Below are positions 14,112 to 23,398 of a DNA stretch of 64,000 nt, piece by piece. Source of the stretch: Limnohabitans sp. (GTDB lineage Bacteria; Pseudomonadota; Gammaproteobacteria; Burkholderiales; Burkholderiaceae_C). Within the stretch, counting starts at the first letter, position 1; the number at the start of each line of letters is the position of its first letter. Under the pieces are notes generated by a model. The model made no database searches and was not told the DNA's origin. It worked only from the letters and a program-made list of their open reading frames with translations. The stretch covers positions 55,143 to 119,142 of the forward strand of contig NZ_JAOASQ010000057.1 of NCBI RefSeq assembly GCF_030158565.1. Direction: 5' to 3'. Made by a program: the position numbers and the translations under genes.

Positions 14112-14558
14112 TCAGCGTTGGAGAACCTTGTCCACCCCTTTATTGGCCAATGCGTCGGCCCTTTCATTACCGGGGTCTCCCGCATGGCCTTTGACCCAGC
14201 GCCACTCAATTCGATGTCCCGCACTGGACACCACATGGTCCAACGCTTGCCACAACTCGACGTTTTTGACCGGTTGCTTGGATGCGGTACGCCAGCCTTT
14301 GGCTTTCCAGCCGTGGATCCACTCGGTGATGCCTTTGCGAACGTATTCGCTGTCCAAATAAAGCGTGACTTGGCAAGGCCGCTTGAGCGCTTTGAGACCT
14401 TCAATCACGGCCGTGAGTTCCATGCGGTTATTGGTGGTACCCAATTCGCCGCCAAAGAGTTCGTGGACATGCTGGCCAGATTGCAGGCGAACGCCCCAGC
14501 CTCCAGGACCAGGGTTGCCCTTGCAAGCCCCATCGGTATGGATAACAACGTGATTCAA
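14112..14558 (-). CDS. rnhA: Ribonuclease HI
   Basis: [19 protein letters not shown]...[12 protein letters not shown]...[24 protein letters not shown] start overlapping the upstream TGA (TTGA). Confidence 0.94.
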   Translation of the reverse strand: MNHVVIHTDGACKGNPGPGGWGVRLQSGQHVHELFGGELGTTNNRMELTAVIEGLKALKRPCQVTLYLDSEYVRKGITEWIHGWKAKGWRTASKQPVKNVELWQALDHVVSSAGHRIEWRWVKGHAGDPGNERADALANKGVDKVLQR

Positions 14559-15388
14559 GAGATATCTTTCGAGGCCGTCCGGCCGCTGATAGGAGAGTCT
14601 GATCTGGCCAAGGGCACAGCAGTTGCAGCGGGCGATCGTACAGTGCGCCAGCGACGACCGTCGAGCCAACGGCTACCGGACACCCGCTTGGTGGCCACAA
14701 TCAAATAAACACCACCCAAAATCGGCCACCACCGCGGCCCTAATGCATCCAACCGGTCGAGTCGCCGCATCCAGCGTTCACTGGCCAAAGCCGGTGGCCA
14801 ACCCATGAAGCGGCTGACCTGAACTTCAAATCCAAGCAAACGCAGCCAATCCCTTAAACGCCGGTAGCCAATCAGATGCGACTCAAAACTGCCCAGGTCA
14901 CCCGTTTTACGCTGCGCTCGCTCATATTGCCACCCCCAAAAGCTCACGGGGTTCAAACCAGTAATGAGGACTTGGCCCTCCGGGATCAGGACCCGCTCTA
15001 CTTCGCGCAAACAAGCGTGCGGATCGGCCGATCTTTCCAGCGCATGCGGCAAAACGACCAAATCCAGGCTATCGGCAGACCAAGGCCATGCCCGGCTGTC
15101 AAAACCCACATGCGGGTGCATCGGTGCATCGGCCCCGCTTGTGTTTGTATTGACTGAGGACTCGGCTTCAAATTCAGTCTGTGCCAACCAACGGTGCGGC
15201 ATGCGGTTGCTTCGTAAACTGTGCAAATCTGGCCAGCCCAATTGCAAGGCGTGGTACCCAAAGACATCGGACAGCAGTTCGTCGGCTTGGGTCTGTTCCC
15301 AAGCCAGCAAGCGTCCAGCCACGGGCTGACCCAAATGGCCCAGCCAAGACGAGGCTGAATACTTACTTTCTATAATCGGGGACTCCAT
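14555..15388 (-). CDS. Class I SAM-dependent methyltransferase
   Basis: [46 protein letters not shown]. Confidence 0.9.
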   Translation of the reverse strand: MESPIIESKYSASSWLGHLGQPVAGRLLAWEQTQADELLSDVFGYHALQLGWPDLHSLRSNRMPHRWLAQTEFEAESSVNTNTSGADAPMHPHVGFDSRAWPWSADSLDLVVLPHALERSADPHACLREVERVLIPEGQVLITGLNPVSFWGWQYERAQRKTGDLGSFESHLIGYRRLRDWLRLLGFEVQVSRFMGWPPALASERWMRRLDRLDALGPRWWPILGGVYLIVATKRVSGSRWLDGRRWRTVRSPAATAVPLARSDSPISGRTASKDIS

Positions 15389-16160
15389 GAAACTCATCCC
15401 TTTGCCCGCATTCACAGACAACTACATTTGGTTGTTGCACGATGACCATCATGCCCTGGTGGTCGACCCCGGCGACAGTGCCGTGGTGTTGACTTGGCTG
15501 GCAGAAAATCCCGGGATCAAACTGGACACCATTCTAGTCACGCATCACCATGCCGATCACACGTCAGGGCTGATCGAGCTGACAGAAAAAACACAAGCTC
15601 AAGTGCATGGACCCGCCATGGAAATCATGCCACGGCCAGTCCATGGTGTTCAAGATGGGGATGAAATTGACTGGCATGGCCTTCGTCTGCAAGTGATCGA
15701 TGTCCCCGGCCATACGGCAGGGCATATCGCTTTTTGGACCCAACAGGCAAACCAAGCGCCCCTGCTGTTTTGCGGTGACACCTTGTTCTCCGGTGGCTGT
15801 GGTCGCTTGTTTGAAGGCACGCCTGCACAGATGCTCAAGTCTCTTGACCGCTTGGCAGGTTTACCCGGCAACACACTTGTCTGTCCGGCGCACGAATACA
15901 CCTTGTCCAACTTGAAATTCGCATTGGCGGTTGACCCTGATAATGCGGCACTGCAGACTTACTTTGATGCCTGCACACAGATGCGCCAAGAAGGCCTGCC
16001 CACTTTACCCGTGAGCCTGTCTACCGAGTTGGCAATCAATCCTTTTTTGCGAAGCCGCAGCCGTGCCGTGGCTGCCGCAGTTCAGCAACGCCAAGCATGG
16101 GCTGTGGACGATGTCTCCACCTTTGCCGCATTGCGTGCATGGAAAAACGAATTCAAATGA
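15387..16160 (+). CDS. gloB: Hydroxyacylglutathione hydrolase (glyoxalase II)
   Basis: LVTHHHADHTSGL, DVPGHTAGHIAFW, FCGDTLFSGGCGRLFEGTPAQM. Confidence 0.96.
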   Translation: MKLIPLPAFTDNYIWLLHDDHHALVVDPGDSAVVLTWLAENPGIKLDTILVTHHHADHTSGLIELTEKTQAQVHGPAMEIMPRPVHGVQDGDEIDWHGLRLQVIDVPGHTAGHIAFWTQQANQAPLLFCGDTLFSGGCGRLFEGTPAQMLKSLDRLAGLPGNTLVCPAHEYTLSNLKFALAVDPDNAALQTYFDACTQMRQEGLPTLPVSLSTELAINPFLRSRSRAVAAAVQQRQAWAVDDVSTFAALRAWKNEFK

Positions 16161-17680
16161 ACCTGATTTTTCAGATGTGGTTTTCAAGCCGTCCTGCCGT
16201 TTTGGCGGTGACAGCAGGTTTTTGCCTGTTTCTCACCGGTTGCGCAAGTACTGCGCCAAACGCTGAATCGCCACCAGCGCCCGTGCAGGCTCCCGTGGTC
16301 AAGCCCAAGCCCGCCCAGACCGTGCAGGTCACCAGCAATGACACCTCTGTCTCACTCAAGCCCCGAGCCAACCTGGGCCTGACCCCCGTGACAGACATCT
16401 GGGAGCGCATTCGCCGAGGCTTTGCCATGCCAGACCTCGACGATGAGTTCGTGCGCAATCGAGAGCAGTGGTACGCCAGTCGGCCAGACTACATCTTGCG
16501 CATGACCGAACGTTCACGGCCATACCTCTTTCACATTGTTGAAGAGCTTGAGCGCCGCAATATGCCCACAGAGCTCGCTTTGCTGCCGTTCATCGAATCG
16601 GCCTTCAACCCGAACGCTGTGTCTTCAGCCAAAGCCGCGGGCATGTGGCAATTCATGCCGGCCACTGGCAAGTATTTCGACTTGAAACAAAATCTCTTTC
16701 GCGACGAACGCCGTGACGTGCTTGAATCTACTCGGGCCGCACTGGATTACCTGCAAAAACTCTACGGCATGTTTGGCGACTGGCACCTCGCTCTGGCTGC
16801 CTACAACTGGGGCGAGGGCAGTGTCGGTCGTGCTTTGGCTCGCAACAAAGCGCAAGGCAAGCCCCTCACCTACAGCGACTTGAACATGCCCAACGAGACG
16901 CGCTATTACGTCCCCAAGTTGCAAGCCGTCAAAAACATCGTGGCGCAACCTGAAGCGTTCAACACCCAATTGCCATTGATCCAGAATCACCCCTTCTTCA
17001 AGAGCGTGCAAATCGACCGCGACATTGACGTGACCGTCGCAGCACGACTGGCGGGCATCAGTGTTGAGGACTTCAAAACATTGAATCCTTCGATGAACCG
17101 CCCTGTGATACTTGCTGCAGGGACACCCCAGGTCTTGCTGCCTTGGGACAACGCCACAAGCTTTGAAATCAACTTGCAAAACCATGCCAACCAACGATTG
17201 GCCACTTGGACCGCTTGGCAAGCACCCCGCACGATGAAGGCGGACGAAGCGGCAAACTTGGTGAACATGCCCACAGATCTGCTTCGCTCCGCCAATGGCA
17301 TTCCGCCCAACATGATGGTCAAAGCTGGATCGACCTTGCTGGTCCACCGCAAAGGACAACTGGACAACGATGTGACCGAACACACAGCCGACAACGCCCA
17401 GTTGGCCTTCGCACCAGAAATTGTCTTGCGCCGCATCATGGTCAGCGCCCGCAAAGGCGACTCACTGGCCAGCCTGGCAGCCCGACATGGTGTGAGCGCA
17501 GCAAGCATGGCCACTTGGAACAAGCTCAAACCCAATGCCCATTTGAACGCCGGCCAAAGTTTGGCGGTTTTGGTGCCCACATCCCAATCACCACGGCTGA
17601 GCGCCAAAGCCGCAACGCACAAGAGAACAGGGTCTGCGCCCGTGGCACGTCGACCCGCACCCAAGCTCGCCAAACGCTGA
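16157..17680 (+). CDS. mltD: Membrane-bound lytic murein transglycosylase D (SLT plus LysM)
   Basis: LALLPFIESAFNPNAVSSAKAAGMWQFMPATGKYF...HLALAAYNWGEGSVGRAL; C-terminal LysM; ATGA overlap with gloB. Confidence 0.93.
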   Translation: MNLIFQMWFSSRPAVLAVTAGFCLFLTGCASTAPNAESPPAPVQAPVVKPKPAQTVQVTSNDTSVSLKPRANLGLTPVTDIWERIRRGFAMPDLDDEFVRNREQWYASRPDYILRMTERSRPYLFHIVEELERRNMPTELALLPFIESAFNPNAVSSAKAAGMWQFMPATGKYFDLKQNLFRDERRDVLESTRAALDYLQKLYGMFGDWHLALAAYNWGEGSVGRALARNKAQGKPLTYSDLNMPNETRYYVPKLQAVKNIVAQPEAFNTQLPLIQNHPFFKSVQIDRDIDVTVAARLAGISVEDFKTLNPSMNRPVILAAGTPQVLLPWDNATSFEINLQNHANQRLATWTAWQAPRTMKADEAANLVNMPTDLLRSANGIPPNMMVKAGSTLLVHRKGQLDNDVTEHTADNAQLAFAPEIVLRRIMVSARKGDSLASLAARHGVSAASMATWNKLKPNAHLNAGQSLAVLVPTSQSPRLSAKAATHKRTGSAPVARRPAPKLAKR

Positions 17681-17688
17681 AGCAAAGC

Positions 17689-18729
17689 TCAAACGGCAAA
17701 TCGGAGTTTTGATTTGCCTGCAAAATTGTTGGTGTAAAGACGCTCAAGTGATTGCCGACTCATCGGACCATAGCCCGTTAAACGGGCATGGGCCTGCCAC
17801 GCGTTGAGTACAGGCTCGGCGTCGAACAAACCATCCATGGCGTACGATTCGCGCAGCTTCTCAAAAGCACCCAAGTACAGCGCTCGGTCACCCATCCAGT
17901 ACGCTGGAGGAACATGTTTCAAAATGTCCGTCAAGCCAGCCGTCTGAAGCCATTTGAGTGCGTGGATCACCGCATCGCTCAAGGCCTGAGCCACTTCTGG
18001 CTGGCGTTGCAAAAATTCAGTCCGTGTGAACAAGCATGCGCCAGGCACATCCCTCGTCATCACCTTGCGCGTTGAAGTCATGGACCGAGCATCCCCCAAT
18101 ATGCGGATTTCGTTTTTTTGCTCAAGGCCATGCATCATAGGATCGGGGTTGCACAAGGCATCAATCGTGCCGTTGCGCAAGGCCTCTGAAACGCTGGCGG
18201 AAGTCCCGACTTCCACGAAAGTCACATCTTCGGGCAGCAAGCCGTGCTGCAACAACCATTGGCAAGACATCCAGTGGGTAGACGAGTCGAGGGCAGAAAC
18301 GCCAATGCGGGCCCCCTTGAGTTCCATCACCGACCGCATGGCGGCGCCTTTGCGAATGGACACACCCAGCGCAATCTGAGGCGCGCGCCCCAACTGCACA
18401 AACCCTTGGTAACCCAGTCCTTTTTGCTGAAGGCCAAACAAATGCTCAAACGCGCCGGCTACAACATCGGCTTGGCCGTTGATGACGCTGCCCAAGGCTT
18501 TGCCGCCCCCCTCTTGAGAGACCCACTCCACGACCAAGCCCGCTTGCCGAAAATACCCGAGTTGCTCGGCCAGCGTCAAAGGCAAATGGTAGAGGCTTTG
18601 CCTTGCTGCCAATGAGATTTTGACCCGCAAGTTGGCGCGTGGGGCCTCCGCTGCTGACAACGCGCCACTGGCCAGCGACCCCAAGGATGCCAGCATGAAT
18701 AAACGTCGTGGACGGATCAACCGCGACAA
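17689..18729 (-). CDS. ABC transporter substrate-binding protein (SsuA/NMT1-like)
   Basis: Signal peptide; LAEQLGYFRQAGLVVEWVSQEGGGKALGSVINGQADVVAGAFEH. Confidence 0.87.
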   Translation of the reverse strand: MSRLIRPRRLFMLASLGSLASGALSAAEAPRANLRVKISLAARQSLYHLPLTLAEQLGYFRQAGLVVEWVSQEGGGKALGSVINGQADVVAGAFEHLFGLQQKGLGYQGFVQLGRAPQIALGVSIRKGAAMRSVMELKGARIGVSALDSSTHWMSCQWLLQHGLLPEDVTFVEVGTSASVSEALRNGTIDALCNPDPMMHGLEQKNEIRILGDARSMTSTRKVMTRDVPGACLFTRTEFLQRQPEVAQALSDAVIHALKWLQTAGLTDILKHVPPAYWMGDRALYLGAFEKLRESYAMDGLFDAEPVLNAWQAHARLTGYGPMSRQSLERLYTNNFAGKSKLRFAV

Positions 18730-18894
18730 ATTTGCACTCCCATTGAAACGACCGATGATTCGATGTTCAGAGCTTAAATGCGCAGATATAAGTTCGCATC
18801 AGGATCAATCCTGAGCGGGTTTTCACGTAATGGATTGCAAGTATTGGAAAGGGTCGTTTGCCGAGCGCCTGGCACCATTCACGTGGTTGCCAAC

Positions 18895-19485
18895 TCAGCG
18901 CCTGTCGACCAGTGCATGCGCGATGGTGCCCAAATCGACATATTCCAGTTCACTGCCCGCAGGCACGCCACGTGCGAGCCGGGTCACCTTGATGCCCTGC
19001 TGGCGAATCATCTCTGAGATGACATGTGCCGTCGCCTCACCTTCGGCCGTGAAATTGGTGGCCAAAATCACTTCCCGCACCAGACCATCACCCACTCTTT
19101 TTTTGAGTTTGGCCAAACCAATATCGTGTGGACCAATCCCATCGAGGGGACTGAGTTTGCCCATCAACACAAAATACAAACCGCGGTATGTGTCCGTTCG
19201 CTCGATCGCAGACTGGTCTGCAGGCGTTTCGATCACACACAACTGACTGCGCTCGCGCGTCGCATCCTGGCACGTGTCGCAAAGCTCTGCTTCGGTGAAA
19301 GTGTGGCAACACGCACAGTGCCGGACGTTGTCCACTGCATTTTGCAAAGCGACTGCCAATTGACGCGCTGTAGCCCTGTCGTTTTGCAGCAATTGAAATG
19401 CCATGCGCTGTGCGGATTTGATGCCCACACCCGGCAAGCCCTTGAGGGCTTGAACCAAAGTGGCGAGTGCGTGGGTATCAGCCAT
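18895..19485 (-). CDS. recR: Recombination mediator protein RecR
   Basis: [21 protein letters not shown]4 zinc finger [16 protein letters not shown]; Toprim [13 protein letters not shown]. Confidence 0.97.
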   Translation of the reverse strand: MADTHALATLVQALKGLPGVGIKSAQRMAFQLLQNDRATARQLAVALQNAVDNVRHCACCHTFTEAELCDTCQDATRERSQLCVIETPADQSAIERTDTYRGLYFVLMGKLSPLDGIGPHDIGLAKLKKRVGDGLVREVILATNFTAEGEATAHVISEMIRQQGIKVTRLARGVPAGSELEYVDLGTIAHALVDRR

Positions 19486-19510
19486 GAACAGCAGCGCTTT
19501 CGATGAACGG

Positions 19511-19834
19511 TCAGAAAGGCAGTTTCATGCCCGGTGGCAATCCAGCCGTCAGCTTGCCCATTTTTTGCTGGGACACTTCTTCGGCGTGACGCACCGCATC
19601 GTTGAATGCAGCGGCCACCAAGTCTTCCAGCATGTCCTTGTCATCGGCCAGCAGACTCGGGTCAATGGTCACGCGGCGCACATTGTGCTTGCAGGTCATC
19701 AAGACCTTGACCATGCCCGAACCGGACTGGCCTTCGACTTCCACATTGGCCAATTCATCTTGGGCTTTTTTCAAGTTGTCTTGCATGGCTTGCGCTTGTT
19801 TCATCAAGCCAGCGAGTTGTCCTTTGTTGAACAT
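19511..19834 (-). CDS. YbaB/EbfC family nucleoid-associated protein
   Basis: [44 protein letters not shown]; between dnaX and recR. Confidence 0.96.
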   Translation of the reverse strand: MFNKGQLAGLMKQAQAMQDNLKKAQDELANVEVEGQSGSGMVKVLMTCKHNVRRVTIDPSLLADDKDMLEDLVAAAFNDAVRHAEEVSQQKMGKLTAGLPPGMKLPF

Positions 19835-19873
19835 GGAATTTCCTTCAATTTCAGTTGTTTCAGTGAGAAGAGG

Positions 19874-21796
19874 TCAGATCACCTGCAAGCTGCCGGGCAC
19901 AATGCGCGCGCCGAAATCCCGCACCATGGTCTGCACCAGCGGATCGTTTTCAATCAATTCCTGAGCGGCCACCATCTTGGCGGCAGCAGCGACAGCCAAG
20001 CGCTTGGCTGGACAGTCGAGCACAGGACCGAGCTCGATTTGCAAGCGCACTTGACCATGCCCTGCTGCGGCCAAAGCCATTTGCAAGCGTTCACGGCTGG
20101 CCGGGTGGTTCAAGGATTCACGCTCAATGCGCAGCATCCACTGGTCAACATCACGCGCCACCAGTTGCGACTGCAAAGCCAATTCGCGCACCAGTGCTGT
20201 GATGGCTTCTTGCGCCAACAAGCCCTGCACCACGCCAAACCAGACATCGCCTTCTGCGGTGGTCTGCAAGGGTGTGGTGGGCGCAGTCTTGGGCACATCC
20301 ACACGCACAGAGTCAGAGGCTTCACGCACAGGCAAAGAACGCAAACCCGACTCGACTGGCACAGACGGAGGCAAGGACGCCACAAACGCATCTGCGGCAT
20401 CGTCGCCGAAATAATCGGAGGCGTCAGGCAGATCCTCCCAAGGTGGCGGCTCAGACACCGGCGCCATTGGAGGCGCTGCCGAAGGCGCAGCACTGGGCGC
20501 AATCGCTGCTTGTGACGCTGCTTGTGACGCTGCTTGTGACGCGGATGGTGGAGCTGGTGGAGACTGCGGGGCTGGTGCTGGCCTGGGCGCGACCACCGCA
20601 GGCGAAGGCGCTAAAGATGGCTGCGCAGGTGTGGCCGGGACTTCAGTTACTGGGCTACGGCTGATTCGCGGACTTTTTTTTTCAGCCGATCCTGCTGTTG
20701 GTTTGAACGCCAACAAGCGCAGCAAAACCATGGTCAAAGCAGCATACTCATCAGGCGCCAAACCCAACTCGGGACGCCCATGCAGGCACAAGCTGTAAAG
20801 CAGCTGTGTTTCCTCTGCGGGCATGGCGTGGGCCAAATCGGCCAAACCCTGGGTATCGGGATCATCGCCGTCTTGCGCCATGCCTGGCACCATCTGCATC
20901 ACGGCCATGCGTTGCAACAGCATCGCCATGTCTTCCAGCGTGGCCGCAGCAGATACACCTTGCAGACGCAAAGCATTGACCTGCCCGACCACGGTCGCAC
21001 CATCGCCTTCGGCCAAAGCACCGATGAGCTGCAACACATGGGTGCGGTCCACACTGCCCAGCATTTGACGCACGCCCGCTTCTTGCAGTTGGCCGTTGCC
21101 GAAAGCGATGGCCTGATCGGTCAAGCTCAAGGCATCACGCATCGAACCCCGTGCGGCCCGAGACAACAAGCGAAGTGCTTGCGGTTCAGCACTCAATTGT
21201 TCGGTGGCCAGCACGCGTGTCAGGTGTTCAAAAACGGTCTCTGGCGCCATCGGACGCAGATTGAACTGCAGGCAACGCGAGAGCACCGTGACGGGCACCT
21301 TTTGCGGATCGGTCGTTGCCAAGACAAATTTCAGATATTCAGGGGGCTCTTCCAGCGTCTTCAACATCGCATTGAAAGCGGTGTTGGTGAGCATGTGCAC
21401 TTCGTCGATCATGAAGACCTTGAAACGCCCCTGCACAGGCTTGTAAACCGCTTGCTCCAGCAGGCTTTGCACCTCGTCAACGCCGCGATTGGACGCGGCA
21501 TCCAGCTCGGTGTAATCGACAAAACGACCGGCATCGATGTCACGGCAAGCCTGGCAAACGCCACACGGCTCAGCGGTGATGCCGCCTTGCCCGTCTGCAC
21601 CTTGGCAATTGAGCGATTTGGCCAAGATCCGGGACACCGTGGTCTTGCCCACGCCCCGCGTGCCCGTGAACAAATACGCATGGTGCAAACGCTGTTGCAC
21701 CAAGGCATTGGTCAAGGCCTGAACCACGTGCTCCTGCCCCACCATTTCGGTGAAATTGCGAGGGCGGTATTTGCGCGCGAGAACAAGGTAAGACAT
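19874..21796 (-). CDS. dnaX: DNA polymerase III subunit gamma/tau
   Basis: MSYLVLARKYRPRNFTEMVGQEHVVQALTNAL...GTRGVGKTTVSRILAKSLNC; Pro/Ala-rich linker; tau C-terminal domain. Confidence 0.97.
   Translation of the reverse strand: MSYLVLARKYRPRNFTEMVGQEHVVQALTNALVQQRLHHAYLFTGTRGVGKTTVSRILAKSLNCQGADGQGGITAEPCGVCQACRDIDAGRFVDYTELDAASNRGVDEVQSLLEQAVYKPVQGRFKVFMIDEVHMLTNTAFNAMLKTLEEPPEYLKFVLATTDPQKVPVTVLSRCLQFNLRPMAPETVFEHLTRVLATEQLSAEPQALRLLSRAARGSMRDALSLTDQAIAFGNGQLQEAGVRQMLGSVDRTHVLQLIGALAEGDGATVVGQVNALRLQGVSAAATLEDMAMLLQRMAVMQMVPGMAQDGDDPDTQGLADLAHAMPAEETQLLYSLCLHGRPELGLAPDEYAALTMVLLRLLAFKPTAGSAEKKSPRISRSPVTEVPATPAQPSLAPSPAVVAPRPAPAPQSPPAPPSASQAASQAASQAAIAPSAAPSAAPPMAPVSEPPPWEDLPDASDYFGDDAADAFVASLPPSVPVESGLRSLPVREASDSVRVDVPKTAPTTPLQTTAEGDVWFGVVQGLLAQEAITALVRELALQSQLVARDVDQWMLRIERESLNHPASRERLQMALAAAGHGQVRLQIELGPVLDCPAKRLAVAAAAKMVAAQELIENDPLVQTMVRDFGARIVPGSLQVI
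20505..20540. repeat. Three perfect tandem copies of a 12-bp unit (GCTGCTTGTGAC) inside dnaX
   Basis: gctgcttgtgac x3; encodes repeated AASQ in the linker. Confidence 0.9.
20655..20692 (-). promoter_or_regulatory. Candidate dnaX slippage/frameshift site (SD-like AGGA, A9 run, downstream stop in the shifted frame)
   Basis: Coding strand CAGGATCGGCTGAAAAAAAAAGTCCGCGAATCAGCCGTAG; A9 maps to 20674-20682. Confidence 0.75.
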
Positions 21797-21925
21797 GCTT
21801 CTGATTCTATCGGGCCGCAAAGCCATTCCGGGAAATGCAGCCATCAAAGCCCCAAGTCCTGCGCATAAAAAGGGAAAAAGTATGGCCAGGCACAGAAAGC
21901 CTCCTAAGCTCGCCTACAATTAAAG

Positions 21926-22024
21926 GCGACGGGCCTTCCCGCATGGTGAAGCGGCCAACCGGGTCAGGTGGGGAACCAAGCAGCCCTAACTGTGGAGCCA
22001 GTGCCGGGGTCAAGGCTCGTCAAC
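21926..22024 (+). ncRNA. ffs: Signal recognition particle RNA, small bacterial type (4.5S)
   Basis: GGGTCAGGTGGGGAACCAAGCAGCCCTAACTGTGGAGCCAGTGCCGGGG matches the SRP domain-IV core; GACGGGCCTT pairs with AAGGCTCGTC; divergent from dnaX; TACAAT at 21914. Confidence 0.92.
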
Positions 22025-22132
22025 TTCTTGCGTTAAAGTGAATTAGATCAACAGGTTACCGTGAATTCGGACCTGAACTCTGTTCATTTGTATCACTCAA
22101 CTGTGTCACCTTGTATCTAACAGGAAGGTCAC

Positions 22133-22557
22133 ATGGCACAGTTAACCGGTCTTTTCGAACGTGGGGGCGCTTACTACCTCCGAGTCGTTCTTCCTCTTCA
22201 CCACCCTCTCTTAGACCGCTACAAAAGCGGCAAAGTAGTCAGTTCTCTTGGCCGTTGTAGCCATCGTGAAGCCATACGCTTGGGGATGATCAAACGAGCT
22301 GAGATTCTTTGGGGCGAATTACGCCATCCGAAAAGAATAGACATAGCGACAGACGTCAAGCACCATCAAAGAGCAACGCCCAATACAGTAAAACTTGTGT
22401 TGCTTCGTGATGTGTACGACCTCTGGGTTAAAGCAAGCCGTAGAACTGCAGATTCAATTGCTGCCTGCAATCGTGCAGTGAAGCTCTTTGAGCAGTACAC
22501 ACACAACCCACCATTGAACCAAGTGACTCGAAGCTTGGGGAATGAATTTCGCTCATT
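22133..22557 (+). pseudogene. N-terminal fragment of a phage/tyrosine integrase-like protein (DUF6538-like N-terminus), truncated by an IS
   Basis: MAQLTGLFERGGAYYLRVVLPLHHPLLDRYKSGKVVSSLG resembles integrase N-termini; similarity appears to end where IS-like sequence starts. Confidence 0.6.
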
Positions 22558-23275
22558 TGACCTGCCCCCATTGAGCCATACCAAACCGATGGAACTGAGT
22601 CCGCTAATTTTGGAGAATGGCGGATATGAAGACCACACGATTTACCGACGAACAGATCATCGGATTCCTCAAGCAAGCTGAAGCGGGCATGGCCATCAAG
22701 GACATTTGCCGCTCTGGCGGCTTTAGCCAGCCGACCTTTTACAAATGGCGCTCGCGCTTTGGCGGCATGGAGGCCTCCGATGCGGCCAAGCTGCGCGACC
22801 TGGAAGCGGAGAACAACAAGCTCAAGAAACTGCTGGCCGAGGCGCATCTGGACATCCACGCCCTCAAAAGCGTCTTCGGCGTAAAGCGCTAGCCCCGCAG
22901 GTCAAACGCGAGGCCATCACCCAGATGATCCAGACCCATCTTCTGTCTGAGCGCCATGCGTGCTGCCTTGTGGGGCTAAGCCGTGACAGCTTTCGCCACC
23001 CGCCTAAGCGTGATGCGCTGACGCAGGCCCTGGGCGAACGCATCGTGGACATTGCCCACGTACGCCGCAGATTTGGCTACCGCCGTATCCACGATCTGCT
23101 GCGCCCGGAGTTTCCGGGCGTCAACCACAAGCGGATCTACCGCTTGTACAAAGATGCCAACTTGGCCGTGAGAAGGCGCAAGAAGGCCAAGCGCCCACCG
23201 TGTGAGCGGGTGCCCTTGCAACTGGCGCAAAAGGTCAACGATGTTTGGAGCATGGATTTCGTCTCGGACATCTCT
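22558..23275 (+). mobile_element. Truncated IS3-family insertion sequence (left end, orfA, partial orfB)
   Basis: Candidate left end TGACCTGCCCCCATTGA; orfA and partial orfB below; right end missing. Confidence 0.82.
22626..22892 (+). CDS. IS3-family transposase OrfA
   Basis: MKTTRFTDEQIIGFLKQAEAGMAIKDICRSGGFSQPTFYKWRSRFGGMEASDAAKLRDLEAENNKLKKLLAEAHLDIHALK. Confidence 0.92.
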   Translation: MKTTRFTDEQIIGFLKQAEAGMAIKDICRSGGFSQPTFYKWRSRFGGMEASDAAKLRDLEAENNKLKKLLAEAHLDIHALKSVFGVKR

Positions 23276-23278
23276 TGA
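22880..23278 (+). pseudogene. IS3-family transposase OrfB, C-terminally truncated
   Basis: HLLSERHACCLVGLSRDSFRH...RRFGYRRIHDLLRPEFPGVNHKRIYRLYKDANLAVRRRKKAKRP...VNDVWSMDFVSD, then abrupt end; catalytic DDE remainder absent. Confidence 0.88.
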
Positions 23279-23398
23279 AGTTCGATGCAGGATACCGCCG
23301 TCAAGCAGGGCATAGAAATTGAAGCCTTCCGCTTGGGCTGACAAACCCGCGCTGCCGAGCAAACACACGAGCAATGATTTTTGAAACACAGTTTTCAT
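23276..23398 (-). pseudogene. 5' remnant of a Gram-negative porin gene (signal peptide plus first residues)
   Basis: MKTVFQKSLLVCLLGSAGLSAQAEGFNFYALLDGGIL on the minus strand, running into truncated IS orfB. Confidence 0.65.

Noticed and set aside
13420-14361. 313-aa plus-strand ORF overlapping the membrane fusion protein gene
   Set aside because: Mostly antisense to the adaptor gene; no recognisable protein features.
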